DNA of 64,000 bases from Actinernus sp. WN-2022 (GCA_030867875.1 JAOWCC010001634.1:139892365-139956364), one strand, 5' to 3'; positions 1-11,396 are shown, numbered from the stretch's first letter. The notes: generated from the sequence alone by a model not told the origin. Numbers and translations are program-made.

Positions 1-200
1 TTTATGCATGTTAATCAGATATAGTCTATAGTTTATAAATCCAACTAGGACACTAGAGAAAAATATTATTAAACGGTCATAAATTTAGGGTATCAAATTT
101 CACATTAACCTAAATGAGTCTTCCCCATAATATTTTCAATTGTCCTCGTTGGATTTATAAACTATACACTAGCTCTGATTCATACGTATAAAAATTCCCG
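1..200. repeat. Foldback (MITE-like) element
   Basis: The segment near 26-53 (tatagtttataaatccaac..) recurs as its reverse complement near 142-170. Weaker matching continues outward on both sides, giving a hairpin of about 190 bp with arms of roughly 28 bp or more. No coding sequence is visible. It is most simply a small non-autonomous inverted-repeat transposon; its left edge may lie outside the window. Confidence 0.6.
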
Positions 201-509
201 GCATATGACATTTTGCAATAATGCAAGAGGCTATTAAATAAATCATTTACATTGGAGTTCAAAGGTCACATTCCACGTTTCCATGAGAATTCTCGTGTGT
301 AATTTTTAAGGTCGTGACAGCATCATATTTGTCAAAATTGTATGTAAAAAAATTACAAAGAGAAAGAGAGAGACTACCCCCTCTTGATTTGAGGTGGCCA
401 CCTTGAGACCCAGGCCTTAATGTACCTGAGGGCGGAGATAGTTAAGTAAGCATGTGTTGTAATGCCTTTACGGTGCATTTCGCATGGACAAATATAAACG
501 TCACGTGCA

Positions 510-670
510 CGCGGGCACGGTTTTCCTTCCAGGCGTTCGACAAGAGCAGATTACGTCGGATTAATCGGATTGTACGCCGAAGATACTATCTGCTTCTATT
601 CGACATTGCCGCGTGGATGCTAAAAGCAAACCATATCGGAGTCAAAGTTTTAGGTATCGCAGATCAGTAA
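510..670 (+). CDS. Possible terminal exon, unknown protein
   Basis: A pyrimidine-rich tract ending in a plausible acceptor (ccttccag, ending at 512) precedes an open frame of about 52 codons that ends in TAA at 668-670. The predicted peptide is basic (motif RRINRIVRRRYY) and then hydrophobic (LLLFDIAAWML). I do not recognise the family and no partner exon is visible upstream. It could be a chance ORF; there is no repeat copy elsewhere in the window to explain it. Confidence 0.2.
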
Positions 671-904
671 GGTATCAACTCGTGATCGAGCGAATGACAA
701 TGCTATCAAAAACCATTCAGTTGATATTTTGAACGTGTAGATTTAATTAACGCGCTGTCTATATATTTATAATGCAACGGTTCGCGCTGTCAGGGTTTGA
801 TACACAGTGAACAAAAGAAGGCTCTTGAGAAGGCCGCTTGAGATTTGCAGTTCGGTAACATGGAAAACTGATTGGTATTTTGCGTTGCCCCAACAGTGTT
901 ATTT

Positions 905-1300
905 GATCTAGAATCGCATAGTCACTGCTGAATCGCACTAGTACGTTTGCGAAATCAGAGGGGGCGGACCGCAGTAACTAACAACCTGTCATGTTATTGT
1001 CTCGCTATCCCAACAATACAAGAATACAACGATACAAACACGATATATTTCTTTATAGTGCAGCCCATGGCCAAAGGGGGTCCAATAAGATGCAAGGTTT
1101 TTGATAACTCCGGTCTTACCCAATCAGAGAGGAGTGGTGATTCAGAGTGGAAGGCACCACGGCAGTATATGATATGCGCGCTATTTATAACTTAGCAAAA
1201 TATCAACAAAAGTCATAAATCATCAAGTAATTCATCGAACTATGCGATTCAAGGAAAATCAAATCCCTGACCGCGGTAATCCCATTCATTTGACATTTTC
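905..1300 (-). repeat. Dispersed repeat Q, copy 1
   Basis: The segment begins gaatcgcatag (911) and ends with its complement ctatgcgattc (about 1240-1250). Its internal sequence matches 38840-39060 in the opposite orientation, including a shared tract around a sagging 'gtggtgattc' hairpin and flanking tracts beyond the inverted ends. The 82-codon ORF at 947-1195 is inside this repeat and is not a gene. Confidence 0.6.
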
Positions 1301-1368
1301 TAATCCCTCCCTCCCCTCCAACGAGACCACTGGACAGCGCCGGTGATTAGAAAATGTCAAATGAATTT
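1285..1368. repeat. Hairpin with 20+ bp arms
   Basis: attcatttgacattttctaa (from about 1286) is followed about 40 bp later by its reverse complement near 1347-1367. The loop is pyrimidine-rich. It abuts repeat Q and is probably another small inverted-repeat element or its terminus. Confidence 0.6.
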
Positions 1369-1503
1369 GATGTCCCTCTCAGGGAAAGAAATGATTTGTA
1401 ACGGCCTGGTTACCCAAACGCCTGGTTACCAAAACGCGTTGTCAAGAATCACCATTCTATGGACTACACGGTTAGTCGGCCGTTTGAAGCTGCACGAATT
1501 GCT

Positions 1504-1741
1504 TCAAAAATCGTTCAAATCTAACGGGTTTGGAAAGGAGTTATCAAGCCTGGGGACTTCTGAGGGATAATTGATGTCCTTGGATTGTACCGCGGCCGAG
1601 TAAACGCCGATGGGATTGATATTTTGTGAAAAATTCGTCCTCGAGCGAAGGCCGTGGTTGTATCGAGTGTTCAGCGTTCCCCTCTGGTTAGAGGGGTGAA
1701 GCGTATGACTCAAGAATTCCATAAAACACCGTTCTAGCGAC
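1504..1741 (-). CDS. Possible terminal exon, unknown protein
   Basis: On the minus strand a good acceptor (tgtatttcag, just right of 1741) opens into a frame of about 79 codons ending in TGA at 1504-1506. The peptide is rich in N, S, P and charged residues (for example RTNFSQNINPIGVYSAAV, ending NPLDLNDF) and looks like a low-complexity C-terminal tail. No domain is recognised and no upstream exon was found. Acceptor plus non-repetitive open frame is the only support. Confidence 0.25.
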
Positions 1742-1764
1742 CTGAAATACACATAGGACGACAA

Positions 1765-2421
1765 AACAACTTCAAGTAAGTCTTCTTCCTTTATTTACCT
1801 TGTATTACAGGAGATTTATGTTATTATTCTGAGTTATCGGAAGAACTCCCATACAAACCTTGTTATACAGTCAGAACTTGGGCGGCCTGTGAAAGAAACA
1901 AACAAACAAAGGAGAAAAGTTACATTCCATTCCAGTCAAACAACAATACAATCTAGCTTTTCTGCTTTTCAAACTCAAGCTCGATTTCAGAAATCGGGGT
2001 AAAATATAAACCGAATAGGGATTTTGAAATCAAGGTAGAAAAGTCCCGATCAATCGAGTAATCGTCGATCAGATTTGGCACTTAGGGCCTGTTTACAACA
2101 TCACCCCACCGGGCAACCCCCGGGCATTTGAATTTTTGGAGTTTGGATTGTTCAAATTCCCGTCCCTCGGGCCAAAAATGTTGTTCAAATACCCTACCCC
2201 ATCGTCGTATTAGGCGATCAAATGTCCCTACCTCCGGGACTTAGTATTAGTTGTGACACCGCATTTTGTTTTTAACAGACAGTTTAAATATTCGTAAGCA
2301 ATGTACATTTATATTTTAATACCTTCAAATACAGCACAAAACTTTTAGAGTCCCTTTGTTTTTAATTTAAGCCAGTCGCTTACAAAATCAGAATTTTGTC
2401 CTTTTTTGAAGTCATCTAAAG
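1765..2421. other. No gene seen
   Basis: AT-rich sequence without a supportable ORF. At about 2085-2270 there is a stretch with CCCGGG-type words and repeated 'caaat' phrases that looks like an old dispersed repeat, but its ends cannot be fixed here. Confidence 0.4.
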
Positions 2422-3456
2422 TGACCTACGGAGCCCTGTAAGGGCCATCCTATCGATTTATCGCGCGATACTGTTTTATTATCACGCGATAGTGTTTAAT
2501 ATCGCGCGATAATATGTTATTTTAAAATACGTACATTACTTAGCTAGACAACATGGTGGCGAACACACTACGTGATCATGATAATGCTTTTCTCCTTTAT
2601 ATGTTTCTTTTACTTCCGACAACGAATTTGGCTTTACCCGAACACTTACCGGCGATTCAAAATGATATTGAAAATAACAGGGATGCATTAGTCGAGAAAT
2701 ACTAGCCATCTAAATGCCATATGAAGTTAGGCCCTGGTGCAAAATAATGCCCGCGCTTTAATCTGTGTCTCGCTACCGTCTTTGAACTCCTTCGGCATCA
2801 AAGCGTATCTAACAGTTTCCTTGCTAATTTAATACCAGCGAATATTTGTTCCTGAACAAGTGGTGCATTTGCCTGTAGCCTAGACAGCTCCCACTTCCCT
2901 GGAGTTCCATGTCTATGGCGTCAATTATTTCATCTGGACTACTGTAGTCCTTTCTCCTTCGTAAATTCTTCGCTACGGCATTATCACGTAGCGAAGACTC
3001 ATCTTGATGGCGTTATAAATTAAAAGAAAAGCGAGGATTTCCATATAATTCAAGCCTAGTTTAAAGTGCTCAGTCGACTAATGCATCCCTGTTATTTTCA
3101 ATAGCATTTTGAATTGCCGGTAAGTATTCAGGTAAAGGTATTCAGGTAATTCGTTGTCGGACGTAAGTGAAACATATAAAGGAGAAGTGCATTACCACGT
3201 AGCGTGTTCGCCGCCATGGTGTCTTGCTAAGTAATGTACGTATTTTAAAATAACACATTATCGCGCGATATTAAAACACTATCGCGCGATATTAATACAC
3301 TATCGCGCGATAATAAAACAGTATCGCGCGATAGTAACACTTTATCGCGCGATAATAAAGCAGTATCACGCGATTGTCTTTCATAAAATGTGTTTGTTGA
3401 TTTGAATCTGATGTTCATGTTATATCAGGTTGGCCCTTATCGGGCTCCGTAGTGAC
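2422..3456. mobile_element. Non-autonomous DNA transposon with long TIRs and ATCGCGCGAT palindromes
   Basis: The ends ctacggagccc..aagggcca (from 2426) and its complement (to 3452) are inverted repeats flanked on both sides by TGAC (2422-2425 and 3453-3456), a likely 4-bp target duplication. The inverted arms extend about 280 bp inward (2426-2710 against about 3060-3452). The arms carry the perfect palindrome ATCGCGCGAT twice on the left and five times on the right, plus one variant on each side. The central 350 bp shows no ORF. Subterminal palindromes of this kind are usually transposase-binding sites. The superfamily is not assigned. Confidence 0.8.
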
Positions 3457-3545
3457 GTGTAGTTGCTGTCCGCGGATGCAAACTATCAGGTGTTAGTAGA
3501 AATCAACTGTCGTTCTATCACCAATCCTGCAATCTTATTGGCTAA

Positions 3546-3587
3546 GCTACTCACTATCTATTCTGCATGTGATAGATAGTGAGTAGC
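3546..3587. repeat. Perfect 16-bp-arm hairpin
   Basis: gctactcactatctat and its exact reverse complement are separated by 10 bp. Nearby direct repeats of the word gtccgcggatgc (about 3468 and 3880) suggest that 3450-3900 is another composite small repeat. No gene is seen from here to 4771. Confidence 0.65.
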
Positions 3588-4771
3588 GAATGATATATAG
3601 TACGTGAGTAGTCTATATAGTGAGTAGCGAAAAAAAACGGTTTTCAAAAGCAAAACAATGGCTGCGAAGTCGTCAAAATGTAAAAAAATCTTGCTTCAGT
3701 TTAAGATTGTACTACTAGTTGGTTTATACTAAAACAATTAGACTACTCGCTCCCAGTTTCTATGGCTGATAATTGACTCGGAGCTACGTTCCTCGTCAAC
3801 TATCAGCCGTTATAGATCACCACAAAATTTTGGCGCGCGCTCATTGGCTAAAATCGATCACGTGATGTGATAGTCGCCGTCCGCGGATGCTAACTAGGGA
3901 CCTTACGCAACCACGACGGCAACGTCTAGGACGACGGCATAAAACAATAGCCTTAATTACAAACTACGACTAGAAGTAATCATAGATTATCAAAGTGCGT
4001 TCGACATATTTTTTGAAAGAGAAACGACTGTGGTAACAGTCTGAAAAGCTGAAAAATTGCTGCAATGATGTGGACGGTGTACGTAATCCTGATCAAAAGT
4101 GCTTGTTTTTTAACTAATGTGAAAATTTTGATGTCTTGACTTATATGTTAATATACAAGGGGATGCATCTGGGTATAAAACTGTAATTATCTTTGTGTAA
4201 CATTAAATCATTGGATGCGATGCTTATGGGGCTATATGTATACATGTGTATTTTATATGGTTATGGCATTGATTTGAGAATTCGTAGCACATTTTGCTGT
4301 GTGGTATACAGTGTAAAGCAATAATTGAAGTTAGTGTAGAACACAAATCAACCCAGGCTATAGCTACGTACATTTACATGCATACATGAACTTTTTTTAG
4401 TGTCAATAGTATTTAGCTGTAAAGCTAATTGGGGACACTATATTACAGGATATATAAAATACAGTATATTACAGGATATATAAAGTATTCATATAAAGTA
4501 CGTATAAATAAATATTACTATTCAGATGTGTATAAACTGAATTCCAGTTCCTAGAACATAAACTATATATGGATGTGTATAAAGTACAGCCCATGCAGTT
4601 CCTTCGATTCAGATCGTTCACATTATGTTTCCCGGGTATTTTTCAAGGTTGGCTGCAGAATATTGAGCGCCATTGTTAGTTCCAGAATAATTTATGGTCA
4701 ATGTTGGTAGCCGGGTCCTGGCTTTGATCGCTTTGATCAGCCTTGTTTCAGGTCCGTGAGAAATTCAGTGT
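3588..4771. other. No gene seen; AT-rich with repeat fragments
   Basis: Contains a possible repeat terminus at 3895-3920 that is the inverted match of 12641-12666. Downstream is AT-rich DNA with local duplications (two copies of 'tattacaggatatata' near 4442-4480). No convincing ORF or splice-bounded exon. Confidence 0.4.
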
Positions 4772-4877
4772 ACGCCAGTAATTACGGGGAACACACCAGA
4801 GCTCAATAAGGGCTTTTAATTACAACGGGAACTCGAACGGGAGAGACTCGTGTTTACAATTCCAAGATGGATGAACA
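4772..4877 (-). repeat. Candidate 3' LTR
   Basis: Direct repeat of 10069-10174 with one visible difference (a/g in the cgaacgggag/cgagcgggag word). On the minus strand it starts TGTTCATCC. It lies downstream of the integrase and tail ORFs. No clear polypurine tract precedes it. Confidence 0.65.
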
Positions 4878-5184
4878 GGAACGCGTGCCGAGAGCGCATG
4901 CTCAATAGCAAGCGACCGCATACAACTACACTACTGGCGTGGCCACTTTTCTTTCCTGTCTCCTTATCTAAGTAAATAACATTAACGGAATAAAGACTAT
5001 TCCAGCGTAACAGAACAGCGAATGTTTCAGTAACATAACATAATTGTATGGCTGGGGGCAATTCCCTAGTAGCATAATCGCTACTTTCAAATATACCTAT
5101 AACGTTATTATCTAGAACGTATATAAACGTGTTTATAGTCCCGTATATAGAATATCATGTAGACTGCGAGTTGCTTCTAGATTG

Positions 5185-5430
5185 CTACTGAGGCTTTAGT
5201 TCAGAAATCAGTGTAGTAGTCCTTTGGGTGGTGTGAAGGAATTTCTGAAGTGGGCAGTGCTGATATCTCTTGCGGGATAGAGGGGGCGGTGGAGGCGAAG
5301 GCGTTGAACGCGCGTGGTCCTGTAGAGTAGGCAGCTCATCATCGGAACAGTCACCTGTGTCGTCTTGACTTGTGTTTGTGGTATTGTTTCCGCAGGTGGT
5401 GAGTACTTTGTAACAATCGCACATTTTCAC
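5185..5430 (-). CDS. Short acidic, proline-rich ORF at the 3' end of pol
   Basis: An 81-codon open frame that overlaps the end of the integrase frame by 4 nt (GTGA). The peptide is cysteine/threonine-rich at its start, then acidic ([12 protein letters not shown]) with a proline run (SPPPPP). It is probably the C-terminal tail of the pol polyprotein in a shifted frame rather than a separate gene. No envelope-like transmembrane segment is seen. Confidence 0.35.
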   Translation of the reverse strand: MKMCDCYKVLTTCGNNTTNTSQDDTGDCSDDELPTLQDHARSTPSPPPPPLSRKRYQHCPLQKFLHTTQRTTTLISELKPQ

Positions 5431-6183
5431 GCGATATTAGAAGTTTCGTAGTTGTGAGCCAACAAATTTTCGGAGACGACAAGATATCGGTTACGACTTC
5501 GCGACTTATTGCGGTCTAAGTGAAGATATACTAAGTCTCCTACTGTGATCGAAAGTGCGTTGGCTAGCTTGCCTCGCGATCGAGGGGCTTTCGATTTCTC
5601 ACTATGAGAATGGTTTTCCTGCCGTCGTTCATGTTGCTTGAGTATTAGTTCTTGGTCGGAAAGTGGTATCTGATTACTAGTAAATTGGTCTCTCTGAGTC
5701 CACATTTCTCTGGCTGATACACCGCGCGATCGGATTCTAGAGTTCAGGCAAGCGGTAGCTATCGATAGGGTTTTCAAAGAGACCGGTCCTCCTTGGGGAT
5801 CTTGCTTGAGGAGTTCATCTTCTAACTCTTGTACTGCTTTTTCAGCGACAGGGTTTTTGTTTGGATTTTTCACTCTTCCTATTTCTAGAGACATACGGTG
5901 ACGTTGCAGTAGTTCGTCGTTTACTAGTGCCTTAAACGCCGGTGCTGGGTCAGTTCGTATCACGGCGACAGGTCCGTCGAGAGGGCATAACTCGACGCAT
6001 AACCGGTGTTGTTGTGGTGTACGAAGTTACGGTCTCTCTCAGCACTAGGATTAGTTGTTGGGAGCGTTTTATTATATCACAGGCGAATGAGACTCCAACT
6101 GCAGCTGGCGGGTCAGAAGTGGACTGTTCTACGATGGTGTGAGGAGTGTGACGGAGGGCTGCGCAAGCTAGCATGACAACCAT
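5427..6183 (-). pseudogene. Integrase region of the LTR element, frame-broken
   Basis: Two overlapping frames (5950-6183 and 5427-5963) together cover a retroviral-type integrase core. The first holds the first catalytic Asp (FACDIIKRS context). The second holds the second Asp (RTDPAP) and the catalytic Glu (NPVAEKA), with exactly 35 residues between them, the D-X35-E spacing of the family. The basic C-terminal region ([11 protein letters not shown]) follows. The frame changes near 6160-6180 and near 5960-5990 break the core, so this copy should not make active integrase. Sequencing error in one of the breaks cannot be excluded. Confidence 0.75.
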
Positions 6184-8524
6184 CTGTGACGCAATCGATA
6201 GCTTTGTCTAGATCTAGAGCGTAGAAGTAGCGGCTCACTACTTTCTTGAGTTGGTTACTGGAAGGGTGTCTGAGCTGTAAGTGCAGAGCAGTGAGGAGTC
6301 CACAAAGGACTTGGCGTGGGACAATAATGCGTTCACGTGTGGCGGTCAGCGGTTCGTCTCGCTTTACAATTAGGAGGCCGTCCTTGGCGATTGTCGCGCC
6401 GTTTAAGTAACGTTTAACGTCCTTGATGTTTGTGAGCTTTTTAGAAGGGCGTGTACCTTGTGCGAGGTGAGCGTGGGTGCGGCGCAAGTCAGCGCATTCG
6501 GACTGAATTGACAACGACGACGTTCTGCTTGTAAAGGGGAGTCTTGCAAGGCCAGATAACACATCTTGGGATGATAGGAGTCGCGTCACTGACTCTTCAG
6601 TATGTTTTACAAAGCTGCAAATCTGACATGCCATGTCGTCGCAGTCCAGGGCGTTACGACTTGCAAAATCGGATGGTAGAATGGAGGCCCCCGCTACATG
6701 TCGCACAGAAGCCTGGTAACGACTGACGGTTGAAAGAAAGGTTGACACCCGTGGGCTAGCGGAAAAGTCTCCTCTGCACAGCTTTTCAAAGGCCTGCACA
6801 CATGGCGTGCTATCGGTGAGAACGCAAGCTTTATGACTGGACTGGATGATGTACGGGCTGAAGTGGTTAGTTGCAACGGAGATTGCAAGTGCTTCTACTT
6901 CACAGGGTAGCCATGACAACTGGTGGCCACGTAGCTTGGCGCTAAAAAAACCAGCGAGTGCTAACTTGCCAGAGCGGTTGATGTAGAGGGTCGCGGCGAT
7001 CCCGGGCTTTTTAACAGCGCCGTCCGTTACTATCCATAACTGGTCGCCAGGCCTTGGGAGCGTGATTGCGCGGTTATTGCGAAGGGCGTCTTGAGCGGTA
7101 CGGAACGTACAGTTGAGGTCGTTTGTCCAATGGATGTCTTCTTGGGATTGTTTTCCAGCTACGACGTCGTCGAGGAGGGCTAGTAGGTTAGAACAGCGAG
7201 GGACTACGCGTGCTAGAACTTTATATGCTCCTATGAAGGACTTCATACCTCCAACCTTCTTGGGTGGACTACATGATGCTAGTGTAGAAACACGATGGGG
7301 ACTGGCATGGAGTTTGCCTTGATCATGAGACCAAATCCACCCTAGGATTGTGGTGGTTTGGGGGTTAATGATGGTCTTGCTCGCTGATAGACGCAAGTTA
7401 GAGTTCTGAAGGGCCTTTAAAACTAAGGACCAGTTATGCAATAGCTCGTCTGGACTGTTGCCCCCGCAATACAAATCATCGGCGATCTTGGCGACTACGC
7501 CCGACTGTTGTAAGTCACCAAGGACGCGGCACATAAGCTCCTCTAGTGAGGTTTCCGAGCCGGGCATACCCATAGCTGACCGAGCGTATACACGGACTCC
7601 GCGAAATGGAGTTGCAACCCCACAGTACTTCATAGACTCGTGGGCTAGAGGTATCTGGTAAAACGCGCTCGTTAGATCGGTAGCAATAATGTGCTTCCAT
7701 TGGGCGATCTGGCGGAGTGTGCTGTCTACGTCGGGCATCAAGGAGGGTTGAGGTTTGGAATCCCGGCCTACGTCGGCGAAGGCGGTAACGAGGCGAAAGT
7801 CTCCGTTTGCTTTCTTAACCATGAATGATGGGTTAAGGTGCTCTACTGACACGTCGATGTCCTCAGGACGTTTGAAGACTCCAAATTTTCCTAACTCGTC
7901 GAACTTTTGTTGAAGCTCGACGAGTTTATCGCGGGAGTACAGAGGTAGGCGACCTTTACGCTGTGGTGGTTCTACCTGGCCCATATTCACCTTGGCGTCG
8001 AAGGGACCTACGGCCCCATTGTATCCTGTGATGTTGGGGTCGAAGACGCCATCATATTGGTCTAGAAGTTTAAGGAACTTCATCTGGGTCTCCGGGGGAA
8101 GTAGGTTGTCAGGGTCGAGTTTTACGTTATCAGAGTGCTTAGTGTTTTGCGTGGAGGCTGCGCGTATCTTGTGAAAAGAGAGAGCGTGGTCTGGTGTTAG
8201 CGGCTGTTCAGCCATGTCTGGTGTGAAGACTCGGTTTATTTGGCAAAAATGTTCATTACGTTTGAGATACCGTGGACCTTCTGACAGGTTTGGGAAGCGC
8301 AACCTTCCTCCAACACTGAATACAACTCCGGGTTCTGGCCACATTTGTGAAGGTTTGCACGTGCGAACACTGGGGACGTCGATACGCGGCTCGAGTGCAT
8401 ACTCAGAGTCAGTTGGGGCGTTGTCAGGGAGGTCGATCTCTAAGAAATATCCAGGCCAAATGGTTGTAGGGGAAGGGGGGCACGTAGCACAGATGCACGG
8501 CGGACGGCATTCTCGGTCTGACAC
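6113..8524 (-). CDS. Reverse transcriptase-RNase H polyprotein of the LTR element
   Basis: An 803-codon open frame. Reverse transcriptase occupies roughly residues 170-400: first catalytic Asp in [15 protein letters not shown], catalytic pair in IADDLYCGG (the usual aromatic residue before xDD is Ile here). RNase H follows (about 480-610) with LWIVTDGA and VLTDSTP motifs. The end of the frame carries the integrase zinc-binding start ([12 protein letters not shown].. then a C of the HHCC finger) before the frame is lost. The first ATG-like start lies inside the protease frame (85-nt overlap), so expression would need a frame change from gag-protease. Long intact frames suggest a young copy. 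Confidence 0.8.
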   Translation of the reverse strand: MSDRECRPPCICATCPPSPTTIWPGYFLEIDLPDNAPTDSEYALEPRIDVPSVRTCKPSQMWPEPGVVFSVGGRLRFPNLSEGPRYLKRNEHFCQINRVFTPDMAEQPLTPDHALSFHKIRAASTQNTKHSDNVKLDPDNLLPPETQMKFLKLLDQYDGVFDPNITGYNGAVGPFDAKVNMGQVEPPQRKGRLPLYSRDKLVELQQKFDELGKFGVFKRPEDIDVSVEHLNPSFMVKKANGDFRLVTAFADVGRDSKPQPSLMPDVDSTLRQIAQWKHIIATDLTSAFYQIPLAHESMKYCGVATPFRGVRVYARSAMGMPGSETSLEELMCRVLGDLQQSGVVAKIADDLYCGGNSPDELLHNWSLVLKALQNSNLRLSASKTIINPQTTTILGWIWSHDQGKLHASPHRVSTLASCSPPKKVGGMKSFIGAYKVLARVVPRCSNLLALLDDVVAGKQSQEDIHWTNDLNCTFRTAQDALRNNRAITLPRPGDQLWIVTDGAVKKPGIAATLYINRSGKLALAGFFSAKLRGHQLSWLPCEVEALAISVATNHFSPYIIQSSHKACVLTDSTPCVQAFEKLCRGDFSASPRVSTFLSTVSRYQASVRHVAGASILPSDFASRNALDCDDMACQICSFVKHTEESVTRLLSSQDVLSGLARLPFTSRTSSLSIQSECADLRRTHAHLAQGTRPSKKLTNIKDVKRYLNGATIAKDGLLIVKRDEPLTATRERIIVPRQVLCGLLTALHLQLRHPSSNQLKKVVSRYFYALDLDKAIDCVTDGCHASLRSPPSHSSHHRRTVHF

Positions 8525-9936
8525 TCTTTGGTAGAGCCAAATGTGTACGTGGTGCCATCTCCTAGCATGACCTGTCGCTTGGCGGGCCGAACAGTTATGT
8601 CGTTTGCCTCCATGAAGGGTGTGCCGGCCAGGACGTCAACATCGAGATTTTCTACTACTAAGCCCTCGAAATGGAAAACTTGACCAACGCGGCTGAAGGC
8701 GAGGCGCGTTTCACCTATAGTATTAAGAAGGGACGATCCGTCAGCTTGGTGTGCCGACTGTGAACTGGTGTGGATCTCTGCGCCGAATCTTTTGGCAGCG
8801 GAAAGGCGGATCATGTTACAAGTGGCACCGCTGTCTATTATTACGCGTGCGCGGTGGTATCGATAGAAAGTATCTATATACGGCGATTGGCGTACATGTA
8901 CCCTTCGCGTCGCGTGACTTGGAGGTGGATCGTCAGGCTCGACAGGGGTTGGTGTGTCGTCATAGGGGGGGTCATATGTAATTTCGTCGGCTTCGTCATT
9001 GAGAACAGAGACAATTTGTCTCGCCTTTAACATAAATTTGCGATCTTGCTCAGGAAGAAATTTGCATTCGCTTAGATAGTGGTTGTTGCTAACGCGGCCG
9101 GCTTGTTTGCACAGGGAGCATTCTCTGTTGCGAGAGTTGGGTTTAGCGGCGGCCCTTAGCGGCATCTGGCGGGATAGTGGTCTGTTTGAAGCGAATGTAG
9201 CAGCGGTGCGTATGATTTTAGCATCATTGGCGAAGCGAATTTCGTCTAACAGGGAGTTTAGTGCCTGGGATATTTCCGGTTTTATGGAAGCCAATGTGCG
9301 AGATCGAAGCTCTGTTCCATAGCGTTGATTAATTAGTTTGGGAAGGTCGGGGTGGATTAAACGTAACCATGTTAATACTATAAAGTTTTCTAGTGTTGGG
9401 GACAGTTCTTCGTCCTCAGCTATCGCTTCACCGTGGTGGAACAGAACATTAGATTTTAGTAAGCTGTCCTCTATGAACGCCATGAGACGCTGATAGAGGT
9501 CTTCTGGACGCTCTTCAGGCTCTAATCTGATGTCGTTGAAATCAATAAAGTGTGCTCCTGTAACCTGGAAACCAAAGTGTAGCCTAATCACTTGCCAGAT
9601 TAATTCGATAGACGTGGACGCCTTTATGATAGTGTTTCTCGATATAACAGGACAATAGTTAGCTATTTGCCCTAGCATGAGCTCTAGCATGCTGACCTTT
9701 TGCTGAGCCGCCGTGCGCCTCTGCGCTTCGGAGATATCTTCATTGTCGTTGGTGAATCCTCGTAAAGGGTTTTCTTTTGTTTTCTTTTACCAAGTTACCC
9801 CCTCCACTAAGAAAGGGGCGAAATGCTGGTCTAGGGCTAGAGTGTACACGAGATTTTGTTTCCAGTTTTCAAATGTGTTCAGAGTTTCGTTTTTGGTCAA
9901 GCACCACTGTTTCGGTGCACGAGTTGTGTGAGCCAT
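8440..9936 (-). pseudogene. Gag-protease of the LTR element with in-frame stop
   Basis: The natural start is likely the ATG at 9934-9936, giving a frame interrupted by TAA at 9787-9789; the same frame then runs open from there to 8440. The open part (416 codons from an internal Met at 9690) shows a gag-like helical region, a CCHC-type knuckle with long spacing (CSLC.., C-x2-C-x9-H-x4-C), an acidic proline-rich linker, and an aspartic protease (IIDSGATCNMI). Its 3' end overlaps the RT frame in a C-rich run near 8468-8482, where either an indel or a frameshift site separates the two. The nonsense codon is what disables this copy's gag. Confidence 0.75.
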
Positions 9937-10068
9937 AATGGTTTACCTGGTTTTCAGTCGGCTTTGTGACTGCTGAGCTCCGACCAGTTTGTCGTGATGG
10001 TGTGTGAAGTTATACCAGTAGTTTTCTTTGTTTGAGAGCGTGGAGAACGGATCCTTGTAGTTGCCACC

Positions 10069-10174
10069 ACGCCAGTAATTACGGGGAACACACCAGAGCT
10101 CAATAAGGGCTTTTAATTACAACGGGAACTCGAGCGGGAGAGACTCGTGTTTACAATTCCAAGATGGATGAACA
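10069..10174 (-). repeat. Candidate 5' LTR
   Basis: Right-hand copy of the 106-bp direct repeat, upstream of gag on the minus strand. The leader between it and the gag start (9937-10068) is about 130 bp and begins with the possible primer-binding site. Confidence 0.65.
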
Positions 10175-10969
10175 GGCGGTAGATTAATTGAACACAGCAA
10201 CGAAGTCAGTACTTTAAATTTCCCTCGCCTTGTACTGTGTTGATATTCCAGTTCCTTGGCATATCAAAGTGTCGGTATAGATTAACTCTCTGCCTGAATG
10301 TAGTGTTAATTTGAATCCGTTAATTTGTATAACCAAGATGTACAGAGTGTCGCAACTCACACAAGATACGGTGATTACGGGTATCTAGAATCGAATCTAG
10401 AAAACTCAGACCTTGATTTCTCTTCAGCCAGGTCATCTTACTGTTTGTAGTTTCGGTATCTGTATGTACAGCGAAAAGCAGAATCCATGCAGTACAGGGA
10501 GCAAGCCAACAGAATTCACTCGGTTGTTTACAAATTATGGCGAGTTGATTTGACTCAGTTCTCTGTTCAACTTCGCTAGTGTCGTCACCGCGCCAACAAA
10601 ACAGACCATGTTTGACTTAAACCACCACGATGCACACATGTGTAGTATTTAAAAAGCTTCTTCACAACTCACACTGAAATATTCATATCCATGTATTTCT
10701 CTTCAGCCTTCAGGTATGATTTATAGCATCTTGACCATTTGCAGTTTTGGTATCGGCAAACCGAACAGCACAATCCAATGCAGCGAGCATATTTTTCGAT
10801 CGCAGATTCACTCGGGTTCAGCATAAATAAATAATTATGGCCGAGTTGAATGTTCAAGGTCCTCCAGATGTACTACACACTTTCCTCAGGTTTTGCTCAA
10901 TTGTACTTGCGAACCTTTGAAACATCATTGCATTGGATTGTCGGAAAATAAGGCAAGTATATAACTAAC

Positions 10970-11146
10970 CGATCGCGAACAAAACAGAAGCCATGCTGGC
11001 ATTCACCAAAATGGCCGCTCGCATCGTGTACGTGTGGTTACCAGTTCCCCGGCCGAGATAATTTATTCTAAAAAGTACAAACATGAGGATCGATTTCTTT
11101 CGCCTGGGCAAGCACAGGTAGCCCACACAGGACCACAGGGAGTCCA
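10970..11146 (-). CDS. Orphan internal exon, membrane-protein-like
   Basis: On the minus strand an acceptor (atcttgcag) opens a 177-nt segment that ends at a donor (G|gttagt). Both junctions are phase 1, so it is a symmetric exon. The peptide has a basic patch (CLPRRKKSILMF), two possible N-glycosylation sites (NHT, NAS) and a hydrophobic end (AAILVNASMASVLFAI). No flanking exon is recognised: the LTR element lies to the left and a LINE fragment to the right, so the rest of the gene may have been lost or lie far away. Family unknown; a chance combination is possible. Confidence 0.3.
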
Positions 11147-11396
11147 CTGCAAGATTAGTATGCGTTCTCCTTCGTCGAACGCAGTAACTGCACGTGAAAA
11201 TTCATGCAATCGCCTACATTTCAACCGTTGTCTGGAAAAACACAACGTGAAAACCCCAAAGTTTGCGTTTACAAGAGAACATAAACGTAGGAAAGTAAAT
11301 CACTCTGTTTTTCGTTCGGCGTGAGCAAAACTTTATGCTTATAATTTTTTCGAAGACCTGCAGGATGTGAAAGGTAATTAAAAGCGAATAAAGCTT

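Larger units (their letters stand above)
4772..10174 (-). mobile_element. Ty3/gypsy-like LTR retrotransposon (defective)
   Basis: Two 106-bp direct repeats differing at one visible position (4772-4877 and 10069-10174) bracket a minus-strand block with the order gag, zinc knuckle, aspartic protease, reverse transcriptase, RNase H and integrase. That order is the Ty3/gypsy one. The 5' end is on the right. Just inside the right repeat, reading on the minus strand, is TGGTGGCAACTAC, a plausible tRNA primer-binding site. Gag has an in-frame stop and integrase is spread over different frames, so this copy is defective. The near-identity of the terminal repeats argues for a recent insertion, but 106 bp is unusually short for LTRs, and a 5-bp target duplication was not evident. 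Confidence 0.8.

Noticed and set aside
947..1195. 82-codon plus ORF
   Set aside because: Inside dispersed repeat Q, which has an inverted copy at 38.9 kb with different frame.
1775..1811. gtaagt..attacag on the plus strand as an intron
   Set aside because: Only about 35 bp long, too short for a normal spliceosomal intron, and flanking frames do not join convincingly.
5185..5430. Envelope gene of the LTR element
   Set aside because: No signal peptide or transmembrane segment; it is more likely the shifted tail of pol.
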